A stretch of DNA of 44,191 bases from an uncultured SAR116 cluster alpha proteobacterium (GCA_902596655.1 CACJUX010000018.1:1-44191); one strand, 5' to 3'; positions 1 to 9,604 are shown, counted from the stretch's first letter. Made by a program: numbers and translations. The notes: generated by a model from the letters alone, not told the origin.

Positions 1-656
1 CGGTAACGGTTGGCCTGGCGCGCCTGTTTACGAAGCGAGTCTCGCTGTTCGGTCAGTCCGGCAATCACGTCATCAAGGCGCTCAAGATTCGTTTCTGCAC
101 CGCGTAGCCGTAATTCTGCCTCGTGCCGGCGCGAATGTAGGCCAGTGATATTCGCCGCCTCCTCAAGCAGGGCGCGTCTGTCATTGGGCTTAGCACCAAC
201 GATGGCGCCGATACGACCTTGGCTGACCATGCCTGATGACCTTGCGCCAGTCGCCGAATCGGCGAACAACAGTTGCACATCCTTGGCTCTGGCGGGTTTG
301 GCATTTACGAAATAGCAGCTGCCTTTGCCGCGCTCGATCTTCCGGGTGATCTCAATATCATCGTCATTGTTGAACTCAGCCGGCGCAACGCGTCTGGAGT
401 TGTCCAGGTTCAGCGTGATTTCGGCAAGGTTGCGTGCTGGCCGCTGATCGGTTCCGGAAAAGATCAGGTCATCCATCTCGCCGCCGCGCATCTGGCGTGC
501 GTTGCTCTCACCCATGACCCAGCGCAGTCCCTCAACGATATTTGATTTGCCACAGCCATTCGGGCCGACAATGCCGGTCATTCCAGATTCGATCTCAACC
601 TCTGCAACTTCGGCAAAGGATTTGAAGCCAGCCATTTTCAGGCTCCGAAAAATCAA
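1..656 (-). CDS. smc: Chromosome segregation ATPase SMC, N-terminal part (cut by window edge)
   Basis: This is the start of the SMC protein, which dimerises and organises or segregates the chromosome. The translation carries the ATP-binding head: FKSF near residue 10, the Walker A stretch IVGPNGCGKSN, then the family-typical LRWVMGE and MDDLIFSG segments and an S-GMVSQGRIG stretch. It runs into the first coiled coil (ERLDDVIAGLTEQRDSLRKQ) at the window edge. I chose the TTG at 656 because it gives the usual SMC opening (MIFRSLKMAGFKSF), and an in-frame TGA lies directly upstream. An ATG at 635 is the alternative but would remove the first strand. The gene follows the DsbA-like gene on the same strand, the usual alphaproteobacterial neighbourhood. 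Only about 218 residues of a roughly 1150-residue protein are present. Confidence 0.93.
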   Translation of the reverse strand, partial: MIFRSLKMAGFKSFAEVAEVEIESGMTGIVGPNGCGKSNIVEGLRWVMGESNARQMRGGEMDDLIFSGTDQRPARNLAEITLNLDNSRRVAPAEFNNDDDIEITRKIERGKGSCYFVNAKPARAKDVQLLFADSATGARSSGMVSQGRIGAIVGAKPNDRRALLEEAANITGLHSRRHEAELRLRGAETNLERLDDVIAGLTEQRDSLRKQARQANRY

Positions 657-704
657 AGGTCATGCCCCCAGCGGATGGAATAAAACGTCGTCAAGAGGTG
701 ACTG

Positions 705-1349
705 TCAGGCGCCAAAGGCGCTCAACCTCTCAGCAAAATCTTCATATGACATGTTGCCCGACAGCACTTCATCATTATTGACAACAAAGCTGGGCGTAGA
801 GGCGATCTGCCAATCATCAACACCCTCCTGCCGCAGGACAACGATAGCTTCGAGCAGGGCACGGTTTCGCATGATTCCGTTGAATTCTTCGGCGCTTACA
901 CCGGCAAGCCGGGCTATTTTCATCAATGCGGCAAGCGGATCCTCAGCACGCAACCAAACTGGATGCTGGGCCAGCAGAACCTTTACAAGAGGGAAGAATT
1001 TCTTCCGTGGAACGCTGCGAACTAGCGCATGCGCCCGTAGCGCCAACCCATCCAACGGAAAGGGCCGCATCTCAAACTCTACAATACCGGTATCGATCAA
1101 TTTTGATTTGACAGTGGGAAAGATGTTGTTATGGAAGTCTGCGCAATGACTACAGGTCATCGAGTAATATTCGGCTATTCGCACGGGTGCGTCGCTCCTG
1201 CCGAGCCTACGCGGTGAGACCGCGTCCTCAATGCTGAGGCTGCTGCCAAGGGTAATCCGTGGAAACCCAGCGGCGAGTGTAACCGCTGTTATACCCGTGA
1301 TAAAATTCCGCCGTAATGTATGGATTTTATTGAAATCAAAAAGTGTCAT
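705..1349 (-). CDS. DsbA-family thioredoxin-fold thiol oxidoreductase
   Basis: 214 residues. A basic N-terminus followed by a hydrophobic stretch (FITGITAVTLAAGF) looks like an export signal, so the protein probably works in the periplasm. The active-site motif CSHC sits in EYYSMTCSHCADFH near residue 85, and the cis-proline loop (ASTPSF) lies near residue 185, both typical of DsbA/thioredoxin-like thiol-disulfide oxidoreductases of the DSBA family (PF13462-like). The likely role is forming or isomerising disulfides in secreted proteins. It lies between dciA and smc on the same strand, a conserved alphaproteobacterial arrangement, and may be cotranscribed with both. The exact substrate cannot be read from the sequence. 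Confidence 0.85.
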   Translation of the reverse strand: MTLFDFNKIHTLRRNFITGITAVTLAAGFPRITLGSSLSIEDAVSPRRLGRSDAPVRIAEYYSMTCSHCADFHNNIFPTVKSKLIDTGIVEFEMRPFPLDGLALRAHALVRSVPRKKFFPLVKVLLAQHPVWLRAEDPLAALMKIARLAGVSAEEFNGIMRNRALLEAIVVLRQEGVDDWQIASTPSFVVNNDEVLSGNMSYEDFAERLSAFGA

Positions 1350-1428
1350 TTAAAAATTATAATCGAAGCCAGTTTTTGGGGCAATGCGTGAATTTGTCAT
1401 CCACTTGGTTTTTTTTGGGGCCACTACT

Positions 1429-1947
1429 TCATTCATCGGGATACCGGTTGGACCCTCCTCGATCGTCACACGGTGTGCCGAGACGGCGAAGTGCGGTGCG
1501 CAATGCAGGTGATCTTACCTTTTGCAGTTTTTCATCAAGAGTCCAGATGGACTGATTGAGTTGTGCCTGCGAATCTCGTTGTTCGGCCTCTAGCGGTTCT
1601 GGCTGAAGGGGCTTTGCCTGCAACGACTGAATAAAGGACAATTTGCTGACTGCGGCATAACCAAAGGTGGCATTAATGCGGCTGATGATATGCTCGGCCT
1701 GCTGGTTTGCCTCAGGGCCGCGTCCACTAGCTATGGCCAGCTTCAAGATGCCGTTGTTAGTCTCGCTCTTGTTGAATTTCAGCTCAACCGGTTGGCACCA
1801 GCTGGCCATGTCACCGGCGATTTGCTGCCACTGCGAAATTAGCTGCGAGAAAACAAAGCCCCGCGCTCGCGCACTTGGCTCAATCATCAAATCAACCAGC
1901 TTTGACAGGCGGGTCATATGTTTTTTACGGGTTTGGTCGTTGGCCAT
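1429..1947 (-). CDS. dciA: DciA-like DUF721 protein
   Basis: 172 residues with a DUF721 core between about residues 20 and 120 (ARARGF, WQQIAGDMASWCQP, GILKLAIASGRGPEA, HIISRINATFGY). DUF721 proteins include DciA, the ancestral loader of the replicative helicase DnaB in bacteria that lack DnaC. The position next to mutY (divergent) and upstream of the dsbA-like gene and smc is the standard alphaproteobacterial context. The C-terminal 50 residues are polar and probably disordered. The family assignment is firm; the DnaB-loading function is inferred from characterised family members. Confidence 0.82.
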   Translation of the reverse strand: MANDQTRKKHMTRLSKLVDLMIEPSARARGFVFSQLISQWQQIAGDMASWCQPVELKFNKSETNNGILKLAIASGRGPEANQQAEHIISRINATFGYAAVSKLSFIQSLQAKPLQPEPLEAEQRDSQAQLNQSIWTLDEKLQKVRSPALRTALRRLGTPCDDRGGSNRYPDE

Positions 1948-2079
1948 GATACATTGTTTCGGGTAATATGTGGCTGTAGTATGGAGCTAAGCATAACATG
2001 AAATTTACCGGGCTGGCGATGCCCTTTGTTGGTCTGCCATCAGGTTGATTTGAAGGGGTGCTTATGAGACTGTCGGGGG

Positions 2080-3162
2080 ATGACAAAACCCGTTTTTGCA
2101 TCTGCGGAACTGCTTTCTTGGTATGACCGGCACGGGCGTAACCTACCATGGCGGCGGCGTTGGCCAGAGTTGGCGCCAGCATATCACGTCTGGCTGTCCG
2201 AGATCATGTTGCAGCAGACATTGGTGTCTACGGTCATTCCCTATTTTCTTGACTTCATTAGCCGCTGGCCACGCATTGAGGATTTGGCTGATGCTCCGCT
2301 TGATGATGTTCTTGCTGCTTGGGCAGGGTTGGGGTACTACGCCCGCGCTCGCAATCTGCACAAGGCGGCCAAAGTTGTTGCCGAGGAAAATGGTGGCCAT
2401 TTTCCGCAGACAGATGATGAGTTGCGCGCGCTTCCGGGTGTAGGCCCCTACACGGCTGGCGCCATCGGTACCATTGCCTTTGGCCAGCGCAGAGTTGTCG
2501 TTGACGGCAATATTGAGCGGGTGATGGCAAGGTTTTTCGGTATTTCTACGCCGTTGCCAGCGGCTAAAGCTGAAATTGGCCGCTATTACGCTGCTATTAT
2601 GCCGGATGAGCGGCCGTCTGATTTTCCGCAGGCTCTGATGGATTTTGCGAATGCTGTCTGCACACCGAAAGGTGCAAACTGTCGGCTCTGTCCATTTGCC
2701 AGCCATTGCACGGCCTTCGCGGCTGGAACGGTCGAGGCCTTTCCCGTCAAACCGGCGAAAAAAGCCAGAGAAACGCGACGGGGTATTGCCTTTGTGGCGC
2801 GCGCGCGATCTGGTGAGGTCTTTCTGGTTCGCAGGCAGGATAGTGGCATGCTTGGCGGGATGCTTGCCTTTCCATCAACTGGCTGGGCAACGCGGAGTGA
2901 GGATTTTGATAGTGAAGCCGCACTTGATGCCGCTCCATTTCTGGCTGCATGGCGGCGCCTCGATCATAGAGTCCAGCATGTATTCACGCATTTTGCAGTG
3001 GAGATGGAGGTGGCAGTGGCAGACATCAGCATGCCAGCAGATGTGGCGCGACCAGCCATCGCTGGTGACTGGAAGCTGGTAAGGCCAGAAGATCTGCCGA
3101 GCCTGATGCGCAAGGTCTGGAAAGCGGCTAAAAAGGCCACTACCGAATGGGAAGGGGCCTGA
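2080..3162 (+). CDS. mutY: A/G-specific adenine DNA glycosylase MutY
   Basis: 360 residues. The enzyme removes adenine mispaired with 8-oxoguanine or guanine. Visible features in order: the catalytic Glu region SEIMLQQT near residue 45, the helix-hairpin-helix LPGVGPYTAGAI near residue 120, the catalytic Asp in VVVDGNIERV near 140, and the 4Fe-4S loop with C-x6-C-x2-C-x5-C (CTPKGANCRLCPFASHC) near 195-215. A C-terminal NUDIX-like domain (about 240-355) recognises 8-oxoG. Length matches the family. The gene is divergent from dciA and convergent with purH, with 35 bp between the stop codons. Confidence 0.96.
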   Translation: MTKPVFASAELLSWYDRHGRNLPWRRRWPELAPAYHVWLSEIMLQQTLVSTVIPYFLDFISRWPRIEDLADAPLDDVLAAWAGLGYYARARNLHKAAKVVAEENGGHFPQTDDELRALPGVGPYTAGAIGTIAFGQRRVVVDGNIERVMARFFGISTPLPAAKAEIGRYYAAIMPDERPSDFPQALMDFANAVCTPKGANCRLCPFASHCTAFAAGTVEAFPVKPAKKARETRRGIAFVARARSGEVFLVRRQDSGMLGGMLAFPSTGWATRSEDFDSEAALDAAPFLAAWRRLDHRVQHVFTHFAVEMEVAVADISMPADVARPAIAGDWKLVRPEDLPSLMRKVWKAAKKATTEWEGA

Positions 3163-3165
3163 GTT

Positions 3166-3186
3166 CATTGATTGACCAAATCAATG
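3166..3186. terminator. Short inverted repeat between convergent mutY and purH
   Basis: A perfect 8-bp inverted repeat, CATTGATT-gacca-AATCAATG, fills most of the 35-bp space between the mutY and purH stop codons. It is symmetrical, so it could end transcription from both sides. It is AT-rich and lacks a clear U tract on either strand, so intrinsic termination is only a possibility. Confidence 0.4.
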
Positions 3187-3197
3187 GTCGACTGGCT

Positions 3198-4754
3198 TCA
3201 ATGGTTGAAATGGCGCATTCCGGTGAAGGCCATGGCGATCCCAGCCCCGTTTGCGGCGGCGATGACCTCGTTGTCACGCTTTGAGCCACCAGGTTGTACC
3301 ACAGCGCTAGCACCAGCCTCGATCAATACTTCCAAGCCGTCGGCAAACGGAAAGAAAGCATCCGAGGCGACAACTGAGCCGATAGTGCGGCTGACTGGCC
3401 AACCATGATGCGCCGCTATGTCACCGGCTTTCTGCGTGGCGATGCGCGCTGAGTCGACGCGGCTCATCTGGCCTGCCCCAACACCTACTGTGCTGCCATC
3501 CTTGACCAAGACAATGGCATTCGACTTGACATGTTTGGCGACCTTCCAAGCAAACATCATGTCGGTGACCTCGGTGGCGGTTGGTGGCCGTTCCGTCACC
3601 ACCCTAAGGTCATCTGGCCCAATCATGCCGCTATCATGCGATTGCATCAAGAAGCCCCCGGCAATGGATTTGATCTTGGTAAAACTGTCGCGTGGATCGG
3701 GTAGGCTGCCTGTCAACAGCAACCGCAAATTCGGCTTAGCTGCCATTATTGCCTTTGCGGCATCGCTCGCGTCTGGGGCGATTACCACTTCGGTGAAAAT
3801 ATCCGTCACCGCCTCAGCTGTGTGCTCGTCAAGCGATCTGTTCATGGCGACGATCCCTCCAAATGCACTCACTGGATCGGCTGCCAATGCTGCCTGCCAA
3901 GCCTCATTGAGGCTGTTAGCCGACGCAACGCCGCAGGGATTGGCATGTTTGATAATGGCTATGGTCGGCGCTTCAAATTCGACAACAAGCTCAAACGCGG
4001 CATCCGTGTCATTAATATTATTATACGACAATGGCTTGCCCTGAACCTGTGTGGCATTGCCGACACCGGCGCGTACATTCGCCCCTCTGTAAAGCGCGGC
4101 TTTCTGATGTGGATTCTCACCATAGCGCAGAGCCAGCGCGCGTGTGCCAGCAAAACTCACCTTTTCAGGCAGTTTCTCAGCAGCCATCCAGCTGGCGATG
4201 GCGGTATCATAGGCAGCCGTTCTGGCAAAGGTCTTTTCAGCAAGCATCTGGCGGGTGTTAAGGCTGGTTTCGCCTCTTGCAGTAATTTCGGCAGCTATTT
4301 CCGGGTAGTCAGCGGGATCACAGGCAACCGTCACAAACTCATAGTTTTTGGCTGCGGCACGCAGCATGGCAGGTCCGCCGACATCAATTTTCTCGATCAG
4401 TGTTGCTCGGTCCTGCGTTGCCGTAAGGGTGGCCTCGAACGGATAGAGATTGACCACCAGCAGATCAATGGCCTCGATGGCCTCGGTCTTCATCGCGGCC
4501 AGATGATCTTCATTGTCGCGCTTTGCCAGCAAGCCACCATGGATTTTTGGATGTAGCGTTTTTACCCGTCCACCCATGATTTCGGGGAACTCGGTAACAG
4601 ACGCTACATCAGTGACGAGTATGTCCATCTCCCGCAGCAGGCGGGCGGTTCCTCCTGTTGAGAGTATTTCGACACCGGCTGCCTCAAGGCAGCGGGCGAA
4701 ATCTTCCAGCCCAGTTTTGTCTGATACGGATAAAAGCGCGCGGCGAATGGTCAT
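3198..4754 (-). CDS. purH: Bifunctional AICAR formyltransferase / IMP cyclohydrolase PurH
   Basis: 518 residues from the chosen start. It catalyses the last two steps of IMP synthesis, formylation of AICAR with 10-formyl-THF and ring closure. The N-terminal MGS-like cyclohydrolase domain covers about residues 1-150 ([32 protein letters not shown]). The transferase domain follows with [20 protein letters not shown] and, near the C-terminus, [11 protein letters not shown]. The frame stays open to an ATG at 4832, but the ATG at 4754 gives the normal N-terminus and is preceded by AGGA eight bases upstream, so I prefer it. It is the last gene of the rsmB/heparinase/chrA/purH run. Its formyl-THF demand links it to the one-carbon genes elsewhere in the window. 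Confidence 0.96.
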   Translation of the reverse strand: MTIRRALLSVSDKTGLEDFARCLEAAGVEILSTGGTARLLREMDILVTDVASVTEFPEIMGGRVKTLHPKIHGGLLAKRDNEDHLAAMKTEAIEAIDLLVVNLYPFEATLTATQDRATLIEKIDVGGPAMLRAAAKNYEFVTVACDPADYPEIAAEITARGETSLNTRQMLAEKTFARTAAYDTAIASWMAAEKLPEKVSFAGTRALALRYGENPHQKAALYRGANVRAGVGNATQVQGKPLSYNNINDTDAAFELVVEFEAPTIAIIKHANPCGVASANSLNEAWQAALAADPVSAFGGIVAMNRSLDEHTAEAVTDIFTEVVIAPDASDAAKAIMAAKPNLRLLLTGSLPDPRDSFTKIKSIAGGFLMQSHDSGMIGPDDLRVVTERPPTATEVTDMMFAWKVAKHVKSNAIVLVKDGSTVGVGAGQMSRVDSARIATQKAGDIAAHHGWPVSRTIGSVVASDAFFPFADGLEVLIEAGASAVVQPGGSKRDNEVIAAANGAGIAMAFTGMRHFNH

Positions 4755-4866
4755 GGCGGTGTTCCTGCTCATATCGATGGCTGCTTGGTTTGCTGTCGCT
4801 TCATTGGCGCTGTTATTGCAAAGCGTGGCCATAAAGGCAAATTACGATTTTCATTTTTTATGCGGA

Positions 4867-6198
4867 TCAGAAGTTGCTGACGCCAAGTCCCAGCGCCGCG
4901 GCGACGGCGATGATCTTCCAACTATCCAATTTTCGCCAGAATATTAGAAGACCACAGACACAAGCTATCAGGAGGACACTCCATTCGACGCTGATGGGAT
5001 CGGGAATCAGGATCTGGAAAATGCCTTTTTCCACCAGGTCGACCTTGGAAAAAAATACATGCAGGGCAAACCAGGCCGACAGATTGGCAATCACCCCGAC
5101 GATTGCCGCGGTGATGCCGTGGAGTGCATTATTCCATCTTGGCCTTGCATTAATCCATTCGACATAGGGGCCGGCACTGAAAATCCACAGGAAGCAGGGG
5201 GCAAAGGTCGCCCAGAGCGCCACCACCGCGCCGACACAGCCGAAAATCACTGGTGATGTGCCGATGGCGGTGCCGCCAGATGCGACGAGTGCATCTCGAT
5301 AGGCGGCAATGAAACCGACAAATTCTGTTACAAGGATTAGCGGGCCAGGCGTGGTTTCGGCAAGGCCAAGACCATCCATCATCTCAGGTGTGCTCAACCA
5401 GTGATGATGGGTCACAACTTCCTGTCCCATGTAGGCCAGCACAGCATAAGCGCCACCAAAGGTGACAACTGCCAGCTTGGCAAAGAATTGCGCGAGTTCT
5501 GGCAGAACTGTATGCCTGGCAAGCAATGCCATTACCAGCAGTGGCAGAAGCCAGATCGCTAGGCCGACCACTACTGTAATCAGGGTTCTGGTTGCGCTTG
5601 GCTGGGCGGTGTTCCGCTGTTTATCCGCCGTGCCATTCTTAATGCTGACCTTACTAATGAAGCCAAAAATCGCCGCTGCCAACAGAATCAAAGGGAAGGA
5701 AAGATCAAGAAAGAAGATTCCAATAAAGGCAAGTGTCGCAACGGACCAGTCGCTAATGTCAGTCATCGTCCGTTGTGCGATCCGAATTAGCGAATGCAGG
5801 ACGATTGCAACTACCGCTGCCTTGATTCCTGAAAACAGTGACGTTAGAAATACGCTATCCCCGAACAATATGTAAATTATCGCCAGCGCCAGCATGACCA
5901 GCGCACCTGGGCCGAAGAAACTGAGGCCGGCCAACAACCCACCAGCAAGGCCAGCCCGCCGCCAACCAGCATAGGTCGCAAGCTGCATCGCTTCGGGTCC
6001 AGGGAGCAAAAGGCAGAAACTGAGCGCATTAAGGTATTGCTGTTCACTCAGCCAGTGGCGTTTTTCAACAATCTCACGGTGCATGAGCGCGATTTGCGCA
6101 GCTGGTCCGCCAAACGACAGAAAGCCAATCTTCAACCAGACAGTGAGATCATCAAAAATGGACTTTGCTGACAGATCAGCCACATCTGACTCACGCAT
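4867..6198 (-). CDS. chrA: Chromate transporter family protein (two-domain ChrA)
   Basis: 443 residues, with many membrane helices and two homologous CHR halves. The first half shows GFLSFGGPAAQIALMHRE near residue 28 and LLPGPEAMQLATYAG near 65. The second shows KLAVVTFGGAYAVLAYM near 240 and GLAETTPGPLILVTEF near 280. The FGG and PGP motifs occur once per half, as in long-chain CHR proteins. Members export chromate, though substrate range in environmental homologues is often untested. It begins 11 bases after the heparinase-like gene ends and lies upstream of purH on the same strand, so it is probably in the same transcript. Confidence 0.9.
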   Translation of the reverse strand: MRESDVADLSAKSIFDDLTVWLKIGFLSFGGPAAQIALMHREIVEKRHWLSEQQYLNALSFCLLLPGPEAMQLATYAGWRRAGLAGGLLAGLSFFGPGALVMLALAIIYILFGDSVFLTSLFSGIKAAVVAIVLHSLIRIAQRTMTDISDWSVATLAFIGIFFLDLSFPLILLAAAIFGFISKVSIKNGTADKQRNTAQPSATRTLITVVVGLAIWLLPLLVMALLARHTVLPELAQFFAKLAVVTFGGAYAVLAYMGQEVVTHHHWLSTPEMMDGLGLAETTPGPLILVTEFVGFIAAYRDALVASGGTAIGTSPVIFGCVGAVVALWATFAPCFLWIFSAGPYVEWINARPRWNNALHGITAAIVGVIANLSAWFALHVFFSKVDLVEKGIFQILIPDPISVEWSVLLIACVCGLLIFWRKLDSWKIIAVAAALGLGVSNF

Positions 6199-6209
6199 GA
6201 TCTAGCCGC

Positions 6210-7820
6210 CTAGCTGTCGCTGCGGCGGAAAGCCCATTTGAGCTCATGCCGTCCTACAGTTCGGATTTCGTTGATGGGGGCGCGCACGACAATCTGCTGG
6301 CAGGAATGGCGGATGCCTGCATCAAAATAGACCGAATTATCTAAACCAACCTCACCACCTGCTGCCTTGAACAGCCAACCGGTTTTGTTGCCCTTGATTT
6401 TCATCAATACCTGACCATTGCCAAGCATTGCGGCACTGACGCGGTTATGCAGATGAAATCTGAGAATTGCGTAACGTGGAATTTCCCCAGGTGCGCCGGT
6501 ATATTCGAGCTCGTCCGAACCCCGCAGATTGCCGCCGCCGGCGGCAAGATAGAGTTTGCGATGATGCAGGATACCATGTGAACTCTCATAACCATCATGC
6601 GACGCCGTCGCCAGAATGCCGCCAGTTGCTGGCCCCACCTCAACATTGGAAATCTTCGCCATCCTGCCAGAATCCGGATCTGATGAATTCTGATCGTCGA
6701 TGCTGACGGTTGAGTGTGCTGACGTTGAACAAAGTAGGCGACGCAAATTCGGGTCCGCGGATGTTTGCCCAGCATTGACGATAAGCGGAGTGTTGCCAAT
6801 GCTCATTTCAAACGAAAGGGTGCCATGGCCGACGGTTAAATCAGCGCTCATGTCGCGTGATACTGGTGCGCCGGTATCCACGATTAATGTTGTGCGTCCA
6901 CTGGCGAAGCGGATGAAGCCGGATTGTGGCGCTTGCTGCAATACCTTGCTGGACGTTCTGGTTCGGTTCAAAATCTCCTCGACATGCGCTGCATTGATCA
7001 TTCCAGCGCCGTTGAAATTCGCCATTTTCCCATCGCCATGTCGCCACATGCGGCCAACTGACCCCATTTTATGAATGACCGCATCCAGCCTTTCCTCAAT
7101 GCCAACCCCGGCATAGGCAGCCGCACTCCGCAACTCAACGAGCTTGCGCAACAGTAGCATATGCCTATCCGGCATGCGACTGACATGGCCACCATCCTCG
7201 TTGACGAGGGTTTTGATAAGGGGCATGGCTAGATCGAGCAGTGACAGCAAATCACCACGGGAGGCACCAAGAGCAGCCTCGGCAACAGCAAGGCCACTCA
7301 GGCCGCTGAACCTGTCATCCAGCGCCCGCATGCGCCGCCAGTCAAGTGCCAGACAGCGCGCCTGAACGGCAACTGACCGCGCCAGCACGGCCTGAAATTC
7401 CTCACTTGCCGATTCGCCGTACCAGCTGTAATTCTGCGTAAGGTTGGCGAGCCTTTCGCCCATCACATCTGGGCGCCAGCGCTGCATATGCCAAGATGAG
7501 TTGTTGTCCAGCCAGCTGCTGATTAGAGATCTTGTTTGCTGGCGAGCTCTCCCACCGCCATGCGCCCGCAGATGCCTTATCCACGAAAAATCATTACCAT
7601 CGACAGCTTCATTTTGCCAGTCGATGCCGTTGGCCAAAATGATTGCACCAGCGGCGGAGTTGCCGCGCCACGGGTCCTGCAGGCCGGAACGGACTATCGG
7701 GCTTTCATGGTGTTTGAGGGGCCAGCGAAATAGACCGGTGCGCCGAAAAAACCTCTCGAGCGAACCGACATGCCATTTTGATGTTGCCCTTCCAGCATGT
7801 GCCTGTCGTGTGCTCATCAC
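6210..7820 (-). CDS. Heparinase II/III family protein
   Basis: 536 residues. The N-terminal half is mostly helical and would form the alpha/alpha toroid of polysaccharide lyases (RWPLKHHESPIVRSGLQDPW, RSLISSWLDNNSSW). The C-terminal half, about residues 290-530, matches the heparinase II/III beta-sandwich (SGFIRFASGRTTLIVDTG, VGHGTLSFEMSIGN, STSAHSTVSIDDQNSS). No signal peptide is obvious. A homologue between rsmB and purH is common in alphaproteobacteria; the real substrate is not known and heparin is unlikely. It follows rsmB by about 33 bases and probably shares its transcript. ATG at 7817 is an equally possible start. Confidence 0.87.
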   Translation of the reverse strand: MMSTRQAHAGRATSKWHVGSLERFFRRTGLFRWPLKHHESPIVRSGLQDPWRGNSAAGAIILANGIDWQNEAVDGNDFSWIRHLRAHGGGRARQQTRSLISSWLDNNSSWHMQRWRPDVMGERLANLTQNYSWYGESASEEFQAVLARSVAVQARCLALDWRRMRALDDRFSGLSGLAVAEAALGASRGDLLSLLDLAMPLIKTLVNEDGGHVSRMPDRHMLLLRKLVELRSAAAYAGVGIEERLDAVIHKMGSVGRMWRHGDGKMANFNGAGMINAAHVEEILNRTRTSSKVLQQAPQSGFIRFASGRTTLIVDTGAPVSRDMSADLTVGHGTLSFEMSIGNTPLIVNAGQTSADPNLRRLLCSTSAHSTVSIDDQNSSDPDSGRMAKISNVEVGPATGGILATASHDGYESSHGILHHRKLYLAAGGGNLRGSDELEYTGAPGEIPRYAILRFHLHNRVSAAMLGNGQVLMKIKGNKTGWLFKAAGGEVGLDNSVYFDAGIRHSCQQIVVRAPINEIRTVGRHELKWAFRRSDS

Positions 7821-7853
7821 CTGATTGTTCTCCTCGGCATTGCGGTTGGCGGA

Positions 7854-9386
7854 TTACTTTGCTGATTTTAACCGCGCAATGTAGAACCCGTCTACACCGC
7901 CGATTGTGGCATAGTCACTTGGTACAATTCTGATCGCCCCCTCGGCAGTTATCGAGGGAGCGAATGTACCCGCCTGTTCGGGGGTAATCGGGTCCAGCAC
8001 AAAGCTCCCCTCGGCTCTAGCTAATATTGCTGCGATCATCTCCTCACCTTCTTCCGGTTGCAGCGAGCATGTCGCATAGATCATGGTGCCGCCCGGCTTC
8101 AGCCAGCCAAGCGCTGTTGTTGCTAGATCCCACTGCATTTCCTGCAAGGTACTGATATCTTCCGCAATTCGGCGTCCCATAATGTCCGGTCGGCGGCGCA
8201 GTGTGCCGGTCGCCGAGCAGGGTGCGTCAAGCAGGATATGGTCAACTGGCGCATCTGGCTGATAGGTGCGTCCGTCAGCATAGACGATGTTCGCATCAAG
8301 TTTCAGCCGCTCCAGGTTGCGGCGCAACTTGTTGATGCGTTTGCGCCCATTGTCAATCGCAGTAACCTTCGCGCCAGCGACAACTAACTGCGCGGTCTTA
8401 CCTCCGGGTGCTGCGCACAGATCGATGACATGCTTTCCGGCAATTTTCCCAAACAGCGTCGCAGGGAGGGCTGCTGCTGCATCCTGAACCCACCAGCTGC
8501 CATCGGCAAAACCGTCAAGCTGGGTCAGATCACCATTGAAGTCGCGTCGGATTGATACATTGTTAATCACCCTGCCCTGTAACCTTTTTGCCCAAATCTC
8601 TGGCGTTGTCTTTGGCGTGATATCAAGTGGTGGAACCTTCATCGACAGGCTCATTAGTGACGCGATTGCATCCCGCCCATATGTGGCCTGCCAACTGGTT
8701 TTTAACCATTCAGGCAAATTGTCGGTGGGTTTAGTGTTGTCAAATCGGTTCTTACCTTCGCGAGTGAGACGTCGCATAACAGCATTGGCCATGCCCGTCA
8801 GCCTGTCAAAACCGGCCTGTCGCATCAATTCAACAGTGCTGTCGACGGCTGCATGCGTATCGGTATTCAAAATTAGCAACTGTGCCGCGCCCATCATCAG
8901 AATGATGTTGGCATTTTCCTGTGCTCCAAAAGGGCGGCGCGTCATCAAGGGGGCGATGGTTTTTTCTAGCTGCCCTCTACGCCGCAGGTAGGTTGAAGCC
9001 AGCAGCTGCACAAAGCGGCGATCTCGATCATCTAGATCGCCGAGGTCGGTGTTGTATCTCATTGCTGCATCGAGTTGCGCACCTTTGGCAACAGCGACGA
9101 GAACTTCAAAACAGACCTGACGTGGGGCAACAACGCGCTCTTTTCCTGCCTTGCTGGATCTGCTTACCGGCTGTTGTGATATTGGTCTTGTCGCAGAAGT
9201 TGGTCGCGCCTCGCTTGTTCTGTGCGGTCTTTTCTTGTTGTTGCGGAATTGTCTGTTTCTGGTTTTGCGCGCCGGTTTTTCAATTGCTTTTTGGCGCCGG
9301 CTGCCTGATTTGGGCGTGAGCGATAATTTTGGCCGATTGGTCAGCTGTGTGCGTTTGCTGTTGCATGTAGTGCTTTCGGCTGGCAT
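7854..9386 (-). CDS. rsmB: 16S rRNA (cytosine-5) methyltransferase RsmB-like
   Basis: 510 residues. An NusB-like RNA-binding domain (about residues 90-220) is followed by a SAM-dependent m5C methyltransferase domain. SAM site: VIDLCAAPGGKTAQL. Catalytic cysteines: LDAPCSATGTLRRRPDI and YATCSLQPEEGE, the two-cysteine pattern of Nop2/Sun enzymes. The frame is open to 9623, but a start there would run through the divergent DUF1674 gene, so the ATG at 9386 is chosen. Even so, about 85 basic, low-complexity residues precede the NusB-like fold, which is longer than usual. First gene of the run towards purH. Confidence 0.92.
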   Translation of the reverse strand: MPAESTTCNSKRTQLTNRPKLSLTPKSGSRRQKAIEKPARKTRNRQFRNNKKRPHRTSEARPTSATRPISQQPVSRSSKAGKERVVAPRQVCFEVLVAVAKGAQLDAAMRYNTDLGDLDDRDRRFVQLLASTYLRRRGQLEKTIAPLMTRRPFGAQENANIILMMGAAQLLILNTDTHAAVDSTVELMRQAGFDRLTGMANAVMRRLTREGKNRFDNTKPTDNLPEWLKTSWQATYGRDAIASLMSLSMKVPPLDITPKTTPEIWAKRLQGRVINNVSIRRDFNGDLTQLDGFADGSWWVQDAAAALPATLFGKIAGKHVIDLCAAPGGKTAQLVVAGAKVTAIDNGRKRINKLRRNLERLKLDANIVYADGRTYQPDAPVDHILLDAPCSATGTLRRRPDIMGRRIAEDISTLQEMQWDLATTALGWLKPGGTMIYATCSLQPEEGEEMIAAILARAEGSFVLDPITPEQAGTFAPSITAEGAIRIVPSDYATIGGVDGFYIARLKSAK

Positions 9387-9433
9387 TCCATCCCCGCTTG
9401 TTTTTGCTGTTGTGAGCGGGCATATAGATAAAT

Positions 9434-9604
9434 ATGAAAGCTGACAAGACAAAGTCCGACAAATCAGATTCTGAGGATTCTGCCGCCACAACAGAGGAAG
9501 TGAATGGCAAAGTTCAATTACCCAGAGAAACGAACGGGCCAAAGGGACTAGAGCCAACTCGTTATGGTGACTGGGAACAAAAAGGCCGCTGTACTGACTT
9601 TTAG
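9434..9604 (+). CDS. DUF1674 / SDHAF4-like succinate dehydrogenase assembly factor
   Basis: A 56-residue gene. The N-terminal half is charged and low in complexity. The C-terminus GPKGLEPTRYGDWEQKGR followed by CTDF is the diagnostic DUF1674 signature shared with mitochondrial SDHAF4. SDHAF4 binds flavinylated SdhA before it joins the complex; the same role is inferred here. It reads divergently from rsmB and ends directly before the DUF1491 gene, whose frame has a GTG right after this stop codon. A homologue next to rsmB is common in alphaproteobacteria. Confidence 0.85.
   Translation: MKADKTKSDKSDSEDSAATTEEVNGKVQLPRETNGPKGLEPTRYGDWEQKGRCTDF

Noticed and set aside
502-1149. 215-codon plus-strand frame over smc and the dsbA-like gene
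   Set aside because: It lies opposite two well-supported genes and has no family resemblance.
3166-3186. FNR-type site at the mutY/purH inverted repeat
   Set aside because: The TTGAT and ATCAA halves are seven bases apart instead of four, and the position between two stop codons does not suit an operator.
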